From Rotaria macrura (lineage: Eukaryota > Rotifera > Eurotatoria > Philodinida > Philodinidae): 64,000 nucleotides of DNA. The translations under genes and the position numbers were made by a program. Of this stretch, positions 13,363 to 28,500 are shown in pieces. The notes below the pieces were generated by a model. The model did not search any database, was not told the DNA's origin, and worked only from the letters and a program-made list of their open reading frames with translations. The stretch is from assembly GCA_900239685.1 (NCBI GenBank), contig OENT01000122.1, positions 62,001-126,000 of the forward strand. The letters are read 5' to 3'. Positions within the stretch are counted from its first letter, which is position 1; each line of letters starts with the position of its first letter.

Positions 13363-16300
13363 ATCAATATTATTGATGAGATGAATAAATGGTAGCTAGC
13401 TCTTTTGTGGTGTTAACTTTGAAAAGCAGGCTTTTCGTAGTTTATTATTTACGAAATGTTACAGTAAGTACATCGATCTTGTTCTTTCTTGTCTTTAATA
13501 TTCATCGAAATTGCAAACCTCGTGTTTTTCCCGACATATTGAGATTGTCTGACTGTAAAATTTTTCCATGAGTTATTTTTTATCTGTTCAATGAAGAAGA
13601 TCAAACACATACTGATAACATGTCATTCAATGAACTGATTGCACTCGAAAATAAGACTTCATAGGATTGAAATACACTTCATCCTTTATATAGATAAAGT
13701 GCACTATTGTTGAAAAAGTTCATATCGTATTGTTCATACTTAATCAATGAGCACGTTATGGATAAGACAAAAACAGATTATAATAGACAATATGCTTAAA
13801 AATTTCTTGTCGAATCTTGTCATCGATTCAGCCTTGAACAACTCGAGTCATTTTCATGACTTTATCGATGAGACTATGAAGTAAAACAATGAATAAAATT
13901 CAGCAAGTAATAAATTAGTAATAATCGCTACCCTGATCAAGCGAATATTCGTCGTTTTGTAAAGAAAAAAGAGATAACCTGAGAATGAAAATTTACATAA
14001 CATTCATTGATGAATGGATCAAAGTAGTTGCTAGCTAGATTTTACTATTTTTTATATGAGCCATGTCCTTGATAGGGGGCTGATTTTTATTTGTCGACTA
14101 CTTCAAATCCTATCATAATTACAATCGTAGGAGATTATGCTTACTATTCATCTTTGATCTATCCTCGGTATGTTACGAAATCAATTAGACGAGTCTCCCA
14201 CTCTCAAGGCACTTGAATCAATAGACATGCAAAATAGAAGTATCACTTATGATTTGTAACATCTTGGCCAACGAGAACCTAGGTGCATGCTTGCCATCGC
14301 TGAGATGGATAAAAGCACCAAGAATTTATATTGTCATTCCTTGGTACTTGCAGTGTCATATCTTTTATTTTGTCACAATGAATGAATAGCGATCGTTAAA
14401 CAGTAGAGAAAGCAATTATCTACCTTTGTTACTATGACAGTCCCTCAGTAACGACCAAAATATTTAGTATAAGATGTTGCAAGCATGCTTAGTTCACATA
14501 GGAAGAATGATTTACATATTCATGCTACAATGATAGTCATTTTCTCAAATGCAAAAATACTCGAAAGAATATATTTCAACGAAATTATCTTACTATGATA
14601 TCTATATAAGAATGATATAATTAGTACGATCTAAATATAAAAATGTGTTTATGCTATCGATAGAAATGATCAGAAATCATCCTTGAATTCCATGTATCAT
14701 ATCAGGATATTGAAGTCATTGGTTTTCTTCGATCTACCGTAAGGAATGTCAAACATAGACTTTTAACAATCAATCGGTACTCCACGAACTAATACACTAC
14801 TGAAGAGTACACTGTTTAGTTTATAGTAGATAATGCAAGTCACGGAAAACAAATGCTCACGCTGCTAGTCGTCCGACAATTTTGAAAATATCGATTACTA
14901 ATAACGGAATTTTTTTCTAGAAATTGACCGATGTTAAGTCCGATTAATCTTACTCAGTTGCCGAAGTAATGTTATTACTCATTTGCCTATCGAGTAAAAT
15001 ACTTACGATTCTTCGAAATATTTAGAAAATGAGAATTTGCTTGTCAGTCAAATTATTTTCTCGTCATACTATTTTATTGTCAAAAAATAAGAATAGATTT
15101 CATTTGAAGAAACACTAACTATGATTTTCATTGCCTTCAATTCGATATAGACTACGAATGTAACTTTGTTTCATAAGCCGACGTATGAGGTACATCACTA
15201 AACATCATAGAAAACGAAGGAAAGAAACCAATTAACAGGAAACATAAAACGAATTGTACTTTAACAATTCATAGTTTTCTCATTTGTCATCCATGCTCTT
15301 TGATTCAGTTATTCTAATAGAAAAATATCATATCGTTGTTAACTTTTCGACCATTTACAGTTATTAAATAGATTTTAACTCGTCTCTTATGTTAATATTC
15401 GAAAGCTAAACTCACATTAGTGCTTGCTACATTAATTGTTTGTCTTGCACGAATAGCATCGAAATTTTTACAACCAAATGTTGAAGATTTTAATACCGAT
15501 AACACATGTGCAAGAAGATTTCTTCATAAGCGATAATTCCATTGCTACTAATTGCTCATGGTTGACACAGATCGAACTTGACGAGAAAGAGTATAGTGTC
15601 ATCATATGATGAAACAATTTCATTAATAAATGGAATCTTTCGCAGGCAAGTCATTACTTGATTGAATTAATATGTTCTTGCCTCGTTATAGGAGGTAATA
15701 CCTATTCTATTCTAACTGACTTTTTTCAAAAAAGGTTCTCATAAAAAAGAAATCTACTTGTCACGTATTTATCGACTGAAACGAATTCTTCATTTCGAGG
15801 AATTACATGGTATGATTTCTAATATGCAACGTATTAACAGGTTTTTTCACGACTTGCAAATCTATCCTTTAAAAATTAGAACTCACTTTCTTATCTCTAA
15901 ACTATATTTTTGATGCATAGCTACTAGTATCAATGCTTGAACCATTAATAAAAACAAGAAACTACTAGATCATGATCGAATGCAAAGAGATTTAGTTCTC
16001 AAAAAAGATAACATGTAAGATTAGATGTTTCGTGTCATATTGTATGTTCATTACGCATCAAAGATTATTGATAGAGAATTTCGAAATAATTTATGACTGT
16101 CATTTACCACCATGATAGATCGATCACTGACTCGTAGCATAGACAATCAATAGAAGAAAAAAAGTTGCATAGACGCTCGTTGTCTACCGGAAGGTCTCTC
16201 CATTTTTACTCAACTTTTCACAATAATATACACATCGTTGAAGATATTCTTCTAGATGTCTAGATAAGTTTTAAACAATAATTGTATTATATCTTCTACA

Positions 16301-16523
16301 ATAAACATTTCTGCATCATTTTTCTGAACAGAAAATGTGGATTTTAATAAAACCATCATAAAATGAATTCGATTGTGGCGCTTCTAAGCTATTCATTTCT
16401 TTTTTCCTTTTCTATCGTATACAAAATGAATGTATATGTTTAGTAAGTTATTTTAGTTTATTTGCTTATTTGTTTGATATACATTTAAGAGTCAACGATT
16501 CGATTCGATTATCTTTCGTTATA

Positions 16524-19500
16524 ATGGACAAAATGGATATTCCAACTGTAAGTCATCATATTGGCTCGACCGAACGAGTTTTTGTTGCTCATGTTAATGA
16601 TCTAAGTGGTTGGTTTTCGTCTTATTTGTCCTTAAATGAATACTACACAGTTGTTCAATTCATTTTTCTTTCTTGATAGATTTTTATTTACACTCCGAAT
16701 TAATTCGGGAATCCCTGCTAAAGCTTGGCAAAGAACTTTATGATGAATATTCAGACTCATTCACGTACATAACGCATTTGTCTCGTTTTAAATTCCTATA
16801 AATTATGTTTATTTATTTTTTTTTTGAATAGAAAAAAATCTTTGGAAATAAATGAAACCCTTAATATTGGTGATTATTGTGCGTGTCCATCTGAAAGTCA
16901 AGATTGGTACCGTGGAGTAATACGTCAAATAGATCGTAATGAACATGCTGTCGTATTTAAAATAGATTATGGTGATGTACAATATATGCCAATAAAGTTT
17001 CTCCGTCCATTACATGTAAATGATGTGATTTTTTCATTAGTAGATATTTTCCGATTAGAATGAACGTTTTCTTTTTGTCTCACTTAAATTAGACACGTTT
17101 TCTTCAATTACATCGTCTAGCATTTCATTGTTCATTATCTAATTTAATTAAACCAATAGATGGTTGGCCATTACAAGTTATTGAGGGCTTTCGTTCACGA
17201 TTAACAACAACGTTTCTTTTTGCCAAGTTTATATATTACAATGAAATAAGAGATCTATCAGAGGTTGAAATAACGGAAAAAAATTCAAAAACATCATTAA
17301 ATAAAGATTTTCGTAAGAGAAAACAACAATACATTCTTTTATATGAAAATCTTTTCAATTTTCTAGAACAATATCAAATGCAACAAATAATATTACCAAC
17401 TATCGATAGATCTTTTTACAAATGTATGTTGAAATGATAGATGAATGATATAAAATTAATTCTTGTTTTCTTTTTCAAGATATTCCATTGGAAAAATTAG
17501 ATATGACTCAACCGAATCAAATTCGTTTGCTTTATTACATATGTCCAAGTCATTTTTATATTTATCTTCGAGATAATTCGAATTCTTATATAAGTGTAAA
17601 TATGAAAATAATGTTGCATATACTGCTCGACAGACTTTTCGAAAAGATATGAAAAATAATTAGAAGCCATGAGTTTCGGTTAGAGATTTTGTCTTCGTGT
17701 CCGTTTGAGAATCGTTTAAATCATCTTGGATAATTTCAAAAAAAAAAAATTAGTTAAGACGGAAAATAGTTTTAATTTATATGAAAATACAATTTAGAAT
17801 GTTTCAATCTGCTCCTAAGTATTTTGTACTTAATATTACATGTACAAGCGTCAAAACCAAAACGATTTCTGTATTCTAGTTTGTACGATCTCTAATATTC
17901 ATTTTGTTCGTAATGCATCATTCCACATTAACTATTAAAATGATTATAATTCAATCATGCTTCCATTCATTTTTACAACTTATGATCTATCAGGATGAGT
18001 AACATCATCAATGTCACAGAAGTAGTGTTGGCCTCAGTGCTAGAATCAGTATCATTGTATACATCGTTAGGAATAACCTAAAAAGGCTACAACACATTAA
18101 GTTTTCATTTTAACTGTTTGCATCCTTCTTCTAGAATACTTAGTTTCGCAAAAATCATATTACGTCAAAGTCTATTCTTGAAAATGATTCTCGTTTGCAG
18201 CATCGTTTAAATGAAACTTACAATTTAGCTTAACATCATATGATATAGAGAATGATCATTTTTTAGCTTACTACTAATACTGACAGATTCCTAGTATGTT
18301 CAAAATCAAACCTATTACCTCGCGTACAGGTAAAAAATAATACTTCATACTTTTCATATAAAGTTCATCTGTATAAAAACATCTCGAAGAATACATTGGA
18401 GCAAAACTGCAATGTTCAAGTTACGATTCATAGAGTTAGAATAGTCTGAAGTACTATCAAGTTGCTTGGAAGCGAACATGAATTTAACCTGAAAATAGGT
18501 TTCAATTGTTCTATTTATTTTTTGTCTACCTATTTGATTAGTTTCAAAATGATTTACAAGTAGCTATACAAAATATTCGACCAATATCATCACCAATGCT
18601 ACATCAACCAATTGCTGTACAAGATAATCATGCTATATGGCACCGTGCTGTTATATTTGGTTTGATATAGAAGAAAATTGCTTTTCGAAAATTTTTTGTG
18701 CTTCAAGATTTTAGCTCGGATTACACGAAAATTAGTGTTTATTATATTGACATTGGTCAACGAGATTATGTGTCAATGCAAAGTATCCGTCCACTTCCAG
18801 AAGACTTTAAACATAAACCAGCATTTGGCATTCCATGTCGTTTACATAATATCTATTCAAATAATAAAAATAATCCATCCATATGGGAATCCGATGATCA
18901 AGTACACGACGAATTTAATAGACTTATGGTTAATAATGTTAGCTGTAAAGTGCGTGCAAAACAAGATCAAATCCTATATGATGTTGAGATCGATGTGCCT
19001 AGTAAGTTATCATATATTTCATTGATCTAGAACTTAGCGAACCAAGTATAACATCCGTTTCTGTATTCAACGTGTGATAGAGAACTGCAACCCGACCCGC
19101 GGGTTCAAGTTGTGTCGGGTCGGGTCGGGCTCGGGTTCGATTTAAAAATTTGTCGGGTTCTATTATTTCTAAACATATGCTTCTGACTTGTATCGTTTCC
19201 TATGCTACTTAGAATAAACAGTAAAGTAGGAATCTATTGGTTGATGTTCAAAACAATGTACGAATGCATGCGAGATGCAGTGTTTTTAACGTTAGCTACC
19301 TTAAGCAAAGCCAAAGTATCTAGAGTACTTATGACCTTTGAAAAGTACTGTATTTTGTAATTAGCAGAAAAAACAAAGTACCTGAAGCGTGATTTCTAAG
19401 ATAGAAATGTACTTTATTTTCTTTTACATTATTATTTAAAATGCCACTCGTCTCCCTCTTGTTTATGCATTTTACTTGAAGATGAAACTGAGGATATTTT

Positions 19501-22500
19501 CTTTTAGTTCAATCGAACTCGCTATCGAAATTTCTAATGTCCTTTTAGATTTAGAGACAATCAATAATTATCTTCTTGAGCTATTCTTGTTGAATAATAA
19601 CTTCTTATACGATCAATGTTCGCCAAGCTTATCAACTTATTTTGTTGATACTTGGAGTTACTTGGTTATCTAGAGCAAAGTACCAAAATATACTTTGCCA
19701 ATAGAAATGAAGTATCCATTTGTACTCCGTTGCAGATTTCTATTAAAACACTGGAAGATGTTTTCGTACGAAGAAAGAAATATCTCGCTTTCATGTTTTA
19801 AATTTTCTTGTTCTTATCATTCAGAAATGAGTTCAAAAGAAAATACTCGAAAGTCCATTGAAAATGGCGAATATTCGATACTAGAATAACCTAAATCAAC
19901 TGCTACATGATGGAATTTTTTTATCGTATTAAAGACACTAGGGATGAATTCGTTAGTTACGTACAATGTGTACATAATGTATTGGTTGAAAAGCAACCGT
20001 TTTTATATTATTGCTCGGATCGGGTCTGGTCGGGTTCAGTGTGAAATTTAGCGGGCCGGTCGGGTGCGGGTTCAAAAAGTTGAACCCGCGGAGTACTCTA
20101 TCGTGTGAGTCTATCAATTTGAATTTCGCGTTTTATCCAACAGTTGAAAATTTCACTAGTTGTTCAAGTTCTACTGAAGGAGAAAATTGAATATTTATCA
20201 AAATAAATACAGATCATGCACTCTAAATCCGTCTTGTTCTGAAACAGCATGTTTTTCGTATTTCGGCTCTCGTATGACAGTTCATGCTCGTCTTTGTTTC
20301 GTAACATCGTATGTTGTTTTTTCTTCGTTCATTCTTTTGCTATTGTGTATTGTAAAATAAACAAAGAAACTTCATTGTAATTGATTATTATGGTCGCTGT
20401 TTCACTTCTATGAGCAGATGGCTACTCTCTTGAAATAAAGGGTCTGTCATCGTTTGATTCTACATACAAAATAACACTTAAAAAAACACAAATGACACTA
20501 CAGTATGACGCACTCATTCAAATAAAAACAATTAATTCTAGAAAATTAGACATCCACAGAATGAGTTATGTAACCTCTAGCTTTCTCAACATATCGAAAA
20601 AAATATTCATAGTTTAGAGCTAAAACCTCGACTATAGGCTTTTGTTCTACATTTCTAACCTATTTCGACGGTTTCATTTCACTTGAGAACAGATACGAAT
20701 CAAGATGGATAAATGAAAATTTTTATTTACAGATGTAATCATCTGAGAATGTAATGCTTGAAGAAACTTTAAATTAGTTGTCTTCCATCATCAATTTTTC
20801 TAGTAATCCATAAGTCCCATGCTGAAAATAAAGTCTCACTATATGTTTATGTGATTTTTAATGTTAAGTTTCAAATAATCGTTGAATAAACGAAATATTG
20901 CATAGTGAGAATCTTAGTTAAAAAATGTTGTAGTTTTAATCAATGATACAAATGTCAGGAAGAAAAATATCAATATTTTATTTTAGTCAGTGAAATTTAC
21001 AAAGATAACCTGGGTGATGCTTGCAATGTAATTAACATGAGATCATTCTTTATAAGATAAAAGTTACTAAGTTTTAAAATAGAATTTCTTTTTATTTGTT
21101 ATCATGAATGTGAATTGCAGATGTCAATACTTGTTAAAATTCAATGGAAAACTACGTTTATGATGGCCTCGAAATTTTAAACTATCGATGGATGTCACGA
21201 AGAGCTTTTCTTTAGTGACTTCCATACACAGGAGTAAGAAAGAATATTGTTGATTCTTCTTAAAGAGATGATCCTGTTTCCTGTTTTATGCCTTTTGAGA
21301 AGATCAATCAAAATCTATTCTCGTTACTGACCTATAAAAACCCATCATAGCAATTGATTGTAACTCATACATTGTTTAGTAGACTTTTCCCAACTACAAA
21401 TGCAAATCACAGCATTATGCTCGATTAGCCGTTGATTGCGCAATGTTCTAAAATACTACAAGATGTTCCCTTCATTGGAGATGTTGCATGATCTTCTTAG
21501 TTAGAACTATTTAGGCATCTTGAAAATCATGTTGACGAATCAAATCTGTCAACATATTCATATGATTGTGAAAATGTACTTCTAAGTTTTCAACTATCGA
21601 GTATTGATCAATTGTAACCAATAGAAGAATGATACAAATAATGAATTTATTGAACTGTATTTTTAGATTAAACTCTTGAAGAATCAGGAATGCATTTGCG
21701 GATGAAAATAGAAACTATTAAAATACTTCCCAATGTCTATAGATCACATGGACTGTTTTTTCTAATTTGTAATTGTAGTTTTCACTTTCGATACGAATCT
21801 TGATCAAGTCGTAGCAAAATTAATAGTATGCTTGACTATAGATTAAACAGATCATAATAGTTTTATTTTATACGATTAGTTGAAGTAAATCATAAGGCGT
21901 ATTAATTGAAGTCAATCATTACTTTCATGTGTAAATCAAAACATAAAGTAAGAACATCATGTTCTAGTAATACTATATATATGGAATTGAAGAGAGAACT
22001 AGTTTTCATAAAAATCAATCTGTAGACGATTGATCACGCGGAGTCTTACATTCATATATGCGCCTAGTATTTGATTGAAGTGCAACAATCATGCCATTGA
22101 CTTCTAAGATTGATGCTGGCGCCTGGCGAAATAAAAAAAATTAAATTTTACGAAAACATCGAGTTCATTTTTTGATTAGTCGATAATCATTGTAGAAATC
22201 TGTCAATGTAGAATTCTGTTCTTGCTCAAGTCATAACGTGCAGAAAACAGGAGAAAGTCACATGAGAATATTTCCGAAATTTAATAAATTTGAAAATCGT
22301 ATTATATTAAGTACTAAAATCTAATCAAAGTATCACATCTTCAACGTTGTCGTTATCCGATGAATGGCGCTACCTACCGTACCGTTTGAAAATTTGACAT
22401 TGGTTGTCCTAGTTATCTAGCATGTTTTGAAGTGTGGGTAAAATTATTTTTGAAAATTGTTTTCCTACTTCCGATAATTATAATTATTCTATATTTTCGT

Positions 22501-25500
22501 TTTATTTACAGTGTGAATCTACGGAGAATTATTCCACTGAATGAAATAAAAATAGAATAAGATAACTTCACTTCAATGTTTATTTATTTTATTCAAATCA
22601 GTCACTTTAAGACACCATTCAATTTTGAAAAGAATGACGATTGCATCGATGTAGAAATTCATTCGATATTTTTTTCTCTCGCTTCAGAAATAGGAGATCT
22701 CAGCACATTTCTTTTGGGAAAAAATCTTGTATCCCGATCAACTATGAGTAATAGTCAGCGTGGACACTTCAATGTTGGTCAACCATCTCAACAAGCATTT
22801 GCTCGAATACAACTTGCTTCGGCAGGATTAACTGCACCAAGACAACAACAGCGTCCTACGATGCAAATCGAAGTATATAATAACCAAGCTGGAATGGTTC
22901 AACAAGTACCAGCCCGTACGTTCAATCCTGCATCACAAAATACGACTATTTCACAGATGCCTCATACAATGTAAGTTTATATCGTGCAAAGAAATCGAAT
23001 GAATAATGAATCTCATGCCATTCTTTCAATTTAAATAAATCAATGACAGAGATCAATTTTCTGTTCGATCACTATAAAGATGAACAGATTGATATTTTTT
23101 TCTCTCAACAAAACCGAAAACATGGAATCATAGTACTCAACAATAAATTGTTGTGCAGCTTGCATTTCTATATGTTTTACGTAACTTTTCTTCTTTTTGA
23201 CCCCTAATATTAACTGAATAAATGAGCGAGCTAAGGAAAATGAAAACTGATAAAGGAAGTCTTTCAACTGATACATTACGAAACGATGGTGTATTGTGTA
23301 GGTGCTCATGAGTAGGTAATATTCGAAGGATATTTTACGGAGTCAACGTATCGCTGCAAAGATATTCTTTGTTCGATATTAAATTCTTTCTCTTGGGAGT
23401 ATGATATAGAAACTTGAATTTCGATTCGAAACTTACTACAATAACAGTATAGATCTATCTAGAGATGTATCTAAATAGTTTTAATTTTGACAAAATCGAA
23501 AAATATATTATATTTAAAAATACTTATAGAGTAGCTTCCGGTTCTTCATCAACTCTGGCCATTGTTCCACCAAGTAAACTAAATTGTTGTTTCTCTTCAT
23601 TTATTTTATGGATATATCTGTTTAAGATATTGGAATTTATATAATAACACAAATTCACAATGCTGCTGAATTTTATGGCATTTCTCAAAATCGTGAAGTT
23701 GAATTAGAAAATTTATTTCGATATTTGAAAACTTACTATAATGCTCCTTATGTTAATGATCAAACGTTAAGTGTACCAATAATTACTGAAGGTACAGTAT
23801 GCGTTGTGCAACAAAGTGATCGATATCATCGTGTTGAAATCAAGTAAATCTAATAGAAAATACTGAATAATTTTTCTTCGTAACTTGTTCATTGTCAAAT
23901 TAGACATCGTGACAGTGAAACACGTGTACCAGTTAAGCTTATTGATCGTGGGGATGAAATTATTGTTGATACTTCAGAATTATTGAAACTTGACGATAAG
24001 ACTTGTAAAATACCAGCCTTTGCACAGCCATTCCGACTACTTGGTTATGAAGAATCCGTAAATATAAAAGGACACACTTTCCTTCATAGATTCTATTCAC
24101 ATTGAATTTTCTTTTTAGAGAAATTCAGCTCACATAACTCGGACTTTAAAAAAATGTATGCTTAACCAACGTGTTGAAATTACACAAATAGGTCCAATAA
24201 TTAATGGATTTTATTCTGTGGAAGTTGTTCTGCCTGATAAAACATGCATTAACAGCATATGTTTTCCAACTGCTAGGACTATGCTGGTACGTAAATTTCT
24301 TTTTCTCCATAAAGAAAGATTTTCTTTTCTATTCATTGTCATAATTTCAAAAATTAATAATTTCAAGATTATAATTTTCGATAGAATGTTTTCGAATAGT
24401 TCGTCAATACCGAAGATCAACATGCTTCTGTAAAATAATTTTTGTTTTCACAACTTATTGAAATTTTCTTATTGAGTTAAAATTGACTAGCAACATTTGT
24501 TTCGATTTTATATAAAATCTTGTGGCTTCTCAGGTTTATATTTTCAACATGAATAGGACACGTTTTTTTATCCCGTGCATAGAACGAGGAAACTATTGTA
24601 AAAAGGTCAAAGATTACATCCCATTGAATACATTGGAAAGAAATTTTACACGAGAACACACAATAAGCTGTTATTTTTGAAGATTCGAGGAGTGTGGCAT
24701 GAAGTTTCTAGGCTTCAAATCATGGTTTATATAATTTGTTGTATCCTCATGTACAATGGATTATGATGTGTTTACGAAGTCTCTATACTAGAATGAAAAA
24801 GATGAATACTGTTTGACCTGAAAAATATCAATTTGTAGTGAATAAAAACTTTCATAAAATTTTGAAAGGTCCTCAATTTTTCTTAATAAGACACATAGAA
24901 ATTGTGGAAATTCAAGTTTTAGTTGTTGGTAATAATATTCAAGAAATTTTATTGTTTAAGAAAACACTGTGAAGGGAATTACATAATTTCTGTAGTTGAA
25001 GATTGTTTACAACAACGAAAAGAATAACTCAATATATTGTAATAGCGAAAACGATCACGCATTTCAGAGAAATGTTTCTGTTGTTTTCCATACTAGAAAG
25101 TTAATATTGGTCAGCTTACGTACGAAGATGATATTTAAAGTTACGATGTTGATATAGATAATTTTAGTAATCGATTGATTGAATAAAACACTTTCATTCT
25201 TTGATCAAATGTCGATTATTATTAATTGTCACATGACACATGTCTTGTACTATTTAGAGTCCATCATCGGTGTCAAATATTCGACCTAGTTTCAATCAAT
25301 CGAATCCAACGTTCATTGAGTAAATGAATTCTTGTTGCTTTTTTTCGTACTCTGTAATCAAAATATTTCTTGTGGCACAATTATTTAGGTCACAAGTTTT
25401 TAATAATTCAACTAGACATCATTCGAATGTTGACCAAGATCTCAGTGGGCGTGTACCTATGGATCGACGAGTAAATGATATGTCGTCGACAAATTTTCCA

Positions 25501-28500
25501 ACGGGACCTCCAAGAACGCAACCTGGTCGTTTCGGAGCAGGAAGTTCAGGGTCGTCTACCGTACCACCTTCAGCAAATGAAAACCTGCCACCACGTTTTG
25601 CACATATTGCTAATCGTCTTAATCAACAAAAATCACAACCAGCCGATCCAGTGGCATCAAATATCATGTGGAATAAAGAGCAAAGCAATAAGTCAAGTTT
25701 GAATGTTGGAAATCAACACCCACTTGACCGACAACACACAAGCTCAACTCAATTGAGTAATAGTCAAAGAACCGATGATGATAAATTATTTATGGTACAT
25801 AATAATCAAAATCGATTTTCAGCTTTACCTCATGATAATCAATCAATAGTAATCGGACAAAAGCGTACATTCGGTAAAAGAAGATATAAAGATTATAATA
25901 CTAGTAAAAACTATCAAATTTTCTTCTAAACTAATTTCTAGATAGTGGACCTTCTCGTGATGATCGCAATGAAAGATCTACGAGTGGAAGTCATTTTCAA
26001 AAATATGAAAATTCAAGAAATGAAAATAATTCCCGACGAAGTGATATCGATAGCCGTGGTGCTGGCTTTGGCGATAGAGCAGGTAATTCAGTGGCGTAGA
26101 AAAGAGAGAAAAAAAACTAGAGTTTACATATATATGATCAGTCACGGAAACATATTATAGTTTAGATGTTTCCGGGCATGTTTGCTTTGTAGACTTTTGA
26201 GCTTTCTTTTTGCATTCTATATTTCATCATATGTAAGATACGTCATTATGACTTTATTCGAAATTGTCGATCTATATCTGAAGGAACTATTGTAATTGTG
26301 GTCTTTCTCTGTAATACTTCAAAGTAGAAATCCAATCGTGTAAACTAAATATACATTGGACTCGAATCTAGGACTGTGGTTATTCATGTAGTCTGAAATA
26401 ATCGATGAAATAAGAAAGAATCAATCGAAAACTATATATCTAGAGTTATATTTTAAGTGTACGCTCAATCGAAAACAACAAATCAATACTTCGACGTCTT
26501 TGTTCTTGATAATTGAAAGTCTTAGTTATAGGTAGTATTTCAAATCAAGTTTTATGCATTAACTTGAGATAAAAAACGTAAACTAACATGTTCATAGTAG
26601 ATCATTTAATAACTATTCGTCTATTGAAAAAGTTTATTTGTTTTTATTTGATTTCAAAAGTTCGTGGTGGTTATAATGATCGACAAATGAATCGAAATAA
26701 TGATGGAGGTAATACCGAGCACAATAAAAACTTTTCTGAAGGATTTCCTAGTAAGTTAATTTATCAACCAATATTTATTCTTAATTTGATATTTTGAAGA
26801 ACGTGGTGGAAACTTTGCCGATCGAGGTGGTAAGTAGGTCCTGTTTCATATTTACCTAACAAAACTTTTTAATTGAAGCTCGTGGTGGACATATTCATGA
26901 TCGAAGTAGTTCAAATCGAAATCAAAATGACGATCATTATGCTAGTAATATGCAGGGATCACAAAATTTCAATAATAGCCGTGGTGCATTTCCAAATCGT
27001 CGAGATCATGGAGATTTTGAAAGACGGGGTAATCGCGGTGGTCAACGTGGAAGTAAAACTGACGAATTTTTCTTTTTATTTCTCTACTCTCTATTTAATT
27101 ATGATTTTTTTTCAAGGTGGATTTATTAGTGGTAGCATTCGTCATAATATTCGAGATAATGATAATTTTGGATTGAAATTAAGTTCAGACTTTAACAGTA
27201 CGACAAAGGCACCACATAATTCATCAATTATACAAACGCGAAGTATTGATTTCGAAGCCGGTGATCATTTTGTTGAGAGTGAAGTACCAAAAGATACTAT
27301 TCAATTCGTTATTAGTCATATTGAAGCAGTCGATGATTTTTTTATTCAATTATTATCGAAAGAGGATGAATTAACAAAATTTAGTCAACTTCTACAATGT
27401 GAATATCAACAAGCACCAGAAGCAAATCTAAGTTCATTAAAAATTAATCAAGCATGTCTAGCTAAAAGTGATGATCAGTGTTGGTATCGAGGTAAATAAT
27501 CTATTTATTACCGTATGACATTCAGATATATGTATATGTCCGAGAAAAACATCGATAGAAGTTGTCAGTTTGCCCTTGTTTGATCATATAGCATAGTAAA
27601 TGTTAACTGAGAGTTTCTATGGCCATCGATAAGAGATTTTCATTTCAAATAATACTAACTGTAGTTTTAAAGTTTGAGAGGGAAGTAAGCAACGGATAAT
27701 CAGTCGCTCGGAGAGAGAAAAATATGAGTTCATAAAGAAACTAAATGATCACTGTTTTCATCATTATATTACTTTGTTTTGACTTATGCATGACATTAGC
27801 AATTTTTGAAAGTACGAAAAATATCTAGATGAGACTTTGTGATGATTCAGTTTGTTTTCAGTCAATGTTCAAGAAATTGAGATTCTTCTAGTTCAAGTTG
27901 AAGAAAAAATATTCTACCATCATTTTTTTAAAATTCATATATACAGTATATAATATATGTGTTTTCACGTAAAAAGTCTATGAATGAGAATATATTAATA
28001 ATCATTCTGAGCTTAACGATCGATTCAATTGTTCTTATTTATGGAAGTAGTATCCTTCGAAATGACAGACACAGTTCCTTTTGTTTATTTGTTTCCATTC
28101 ATTATGTCGCAGTTCTAATTGGATGATAAAAAGAATTGAATAGGTAAACTTTAAGAAAGAAATCTCCAATTCTACCAGCGTATTTTAATTATTCGGATCA
28201 AAATCATCTATTGTTACTGGAAATATTCGAAAGATCGTCGACGATAAACGAAAAATACACATTTATACTACCGTTCGCTTGTCTGCACTTGACGTTTACA
28301 GAATACTTGCAATTGTTTGGTCATTATAGTGAAGTCTTCAAACATTTCTAATGCATAGGATTTGACAAACATTTATTGGAACCACATGACAAAAGTATAT
28401 GAGTACCTATTACACATGCATAAGAAACTATATTTACACATTTCAAATCTCTTATTCTTATCAAAGTCTTGCAATCCGGACTCATTTAATTGAGTTACCC

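Larger units (their letters stand above)
11604..16523. other. intergenic region between PP5 and the multi-Tudor gene
   Basis: Contains the PP5 3' UTR, the inverted-repeat element around the assembly gap (12710-13362), and then about 3.1 kb of AT-rich sequence without a recognisable coding region or RNA gene. Short plus-strand frames at 11669-12113 lie in or near the PP5 3' UTR and look like chance ORFs. Confidence 0.55.

Noticed and set aside
19089..19140. CGGGT repeats as telomeric or G-quadruplex sequence
   Set aside because: They are confined to the two ends of an element with an 8-bp duplication, so they are better explained as subterminal transposon repeats.
22576..22744. A separate gene starting near 22576 or 22744
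   Set aside because: The acceptor at 22687 has exactly the phase required by the donor at 19002, and the joined frame continues sensibly. A second promoter cannot be excluded but is not needed.
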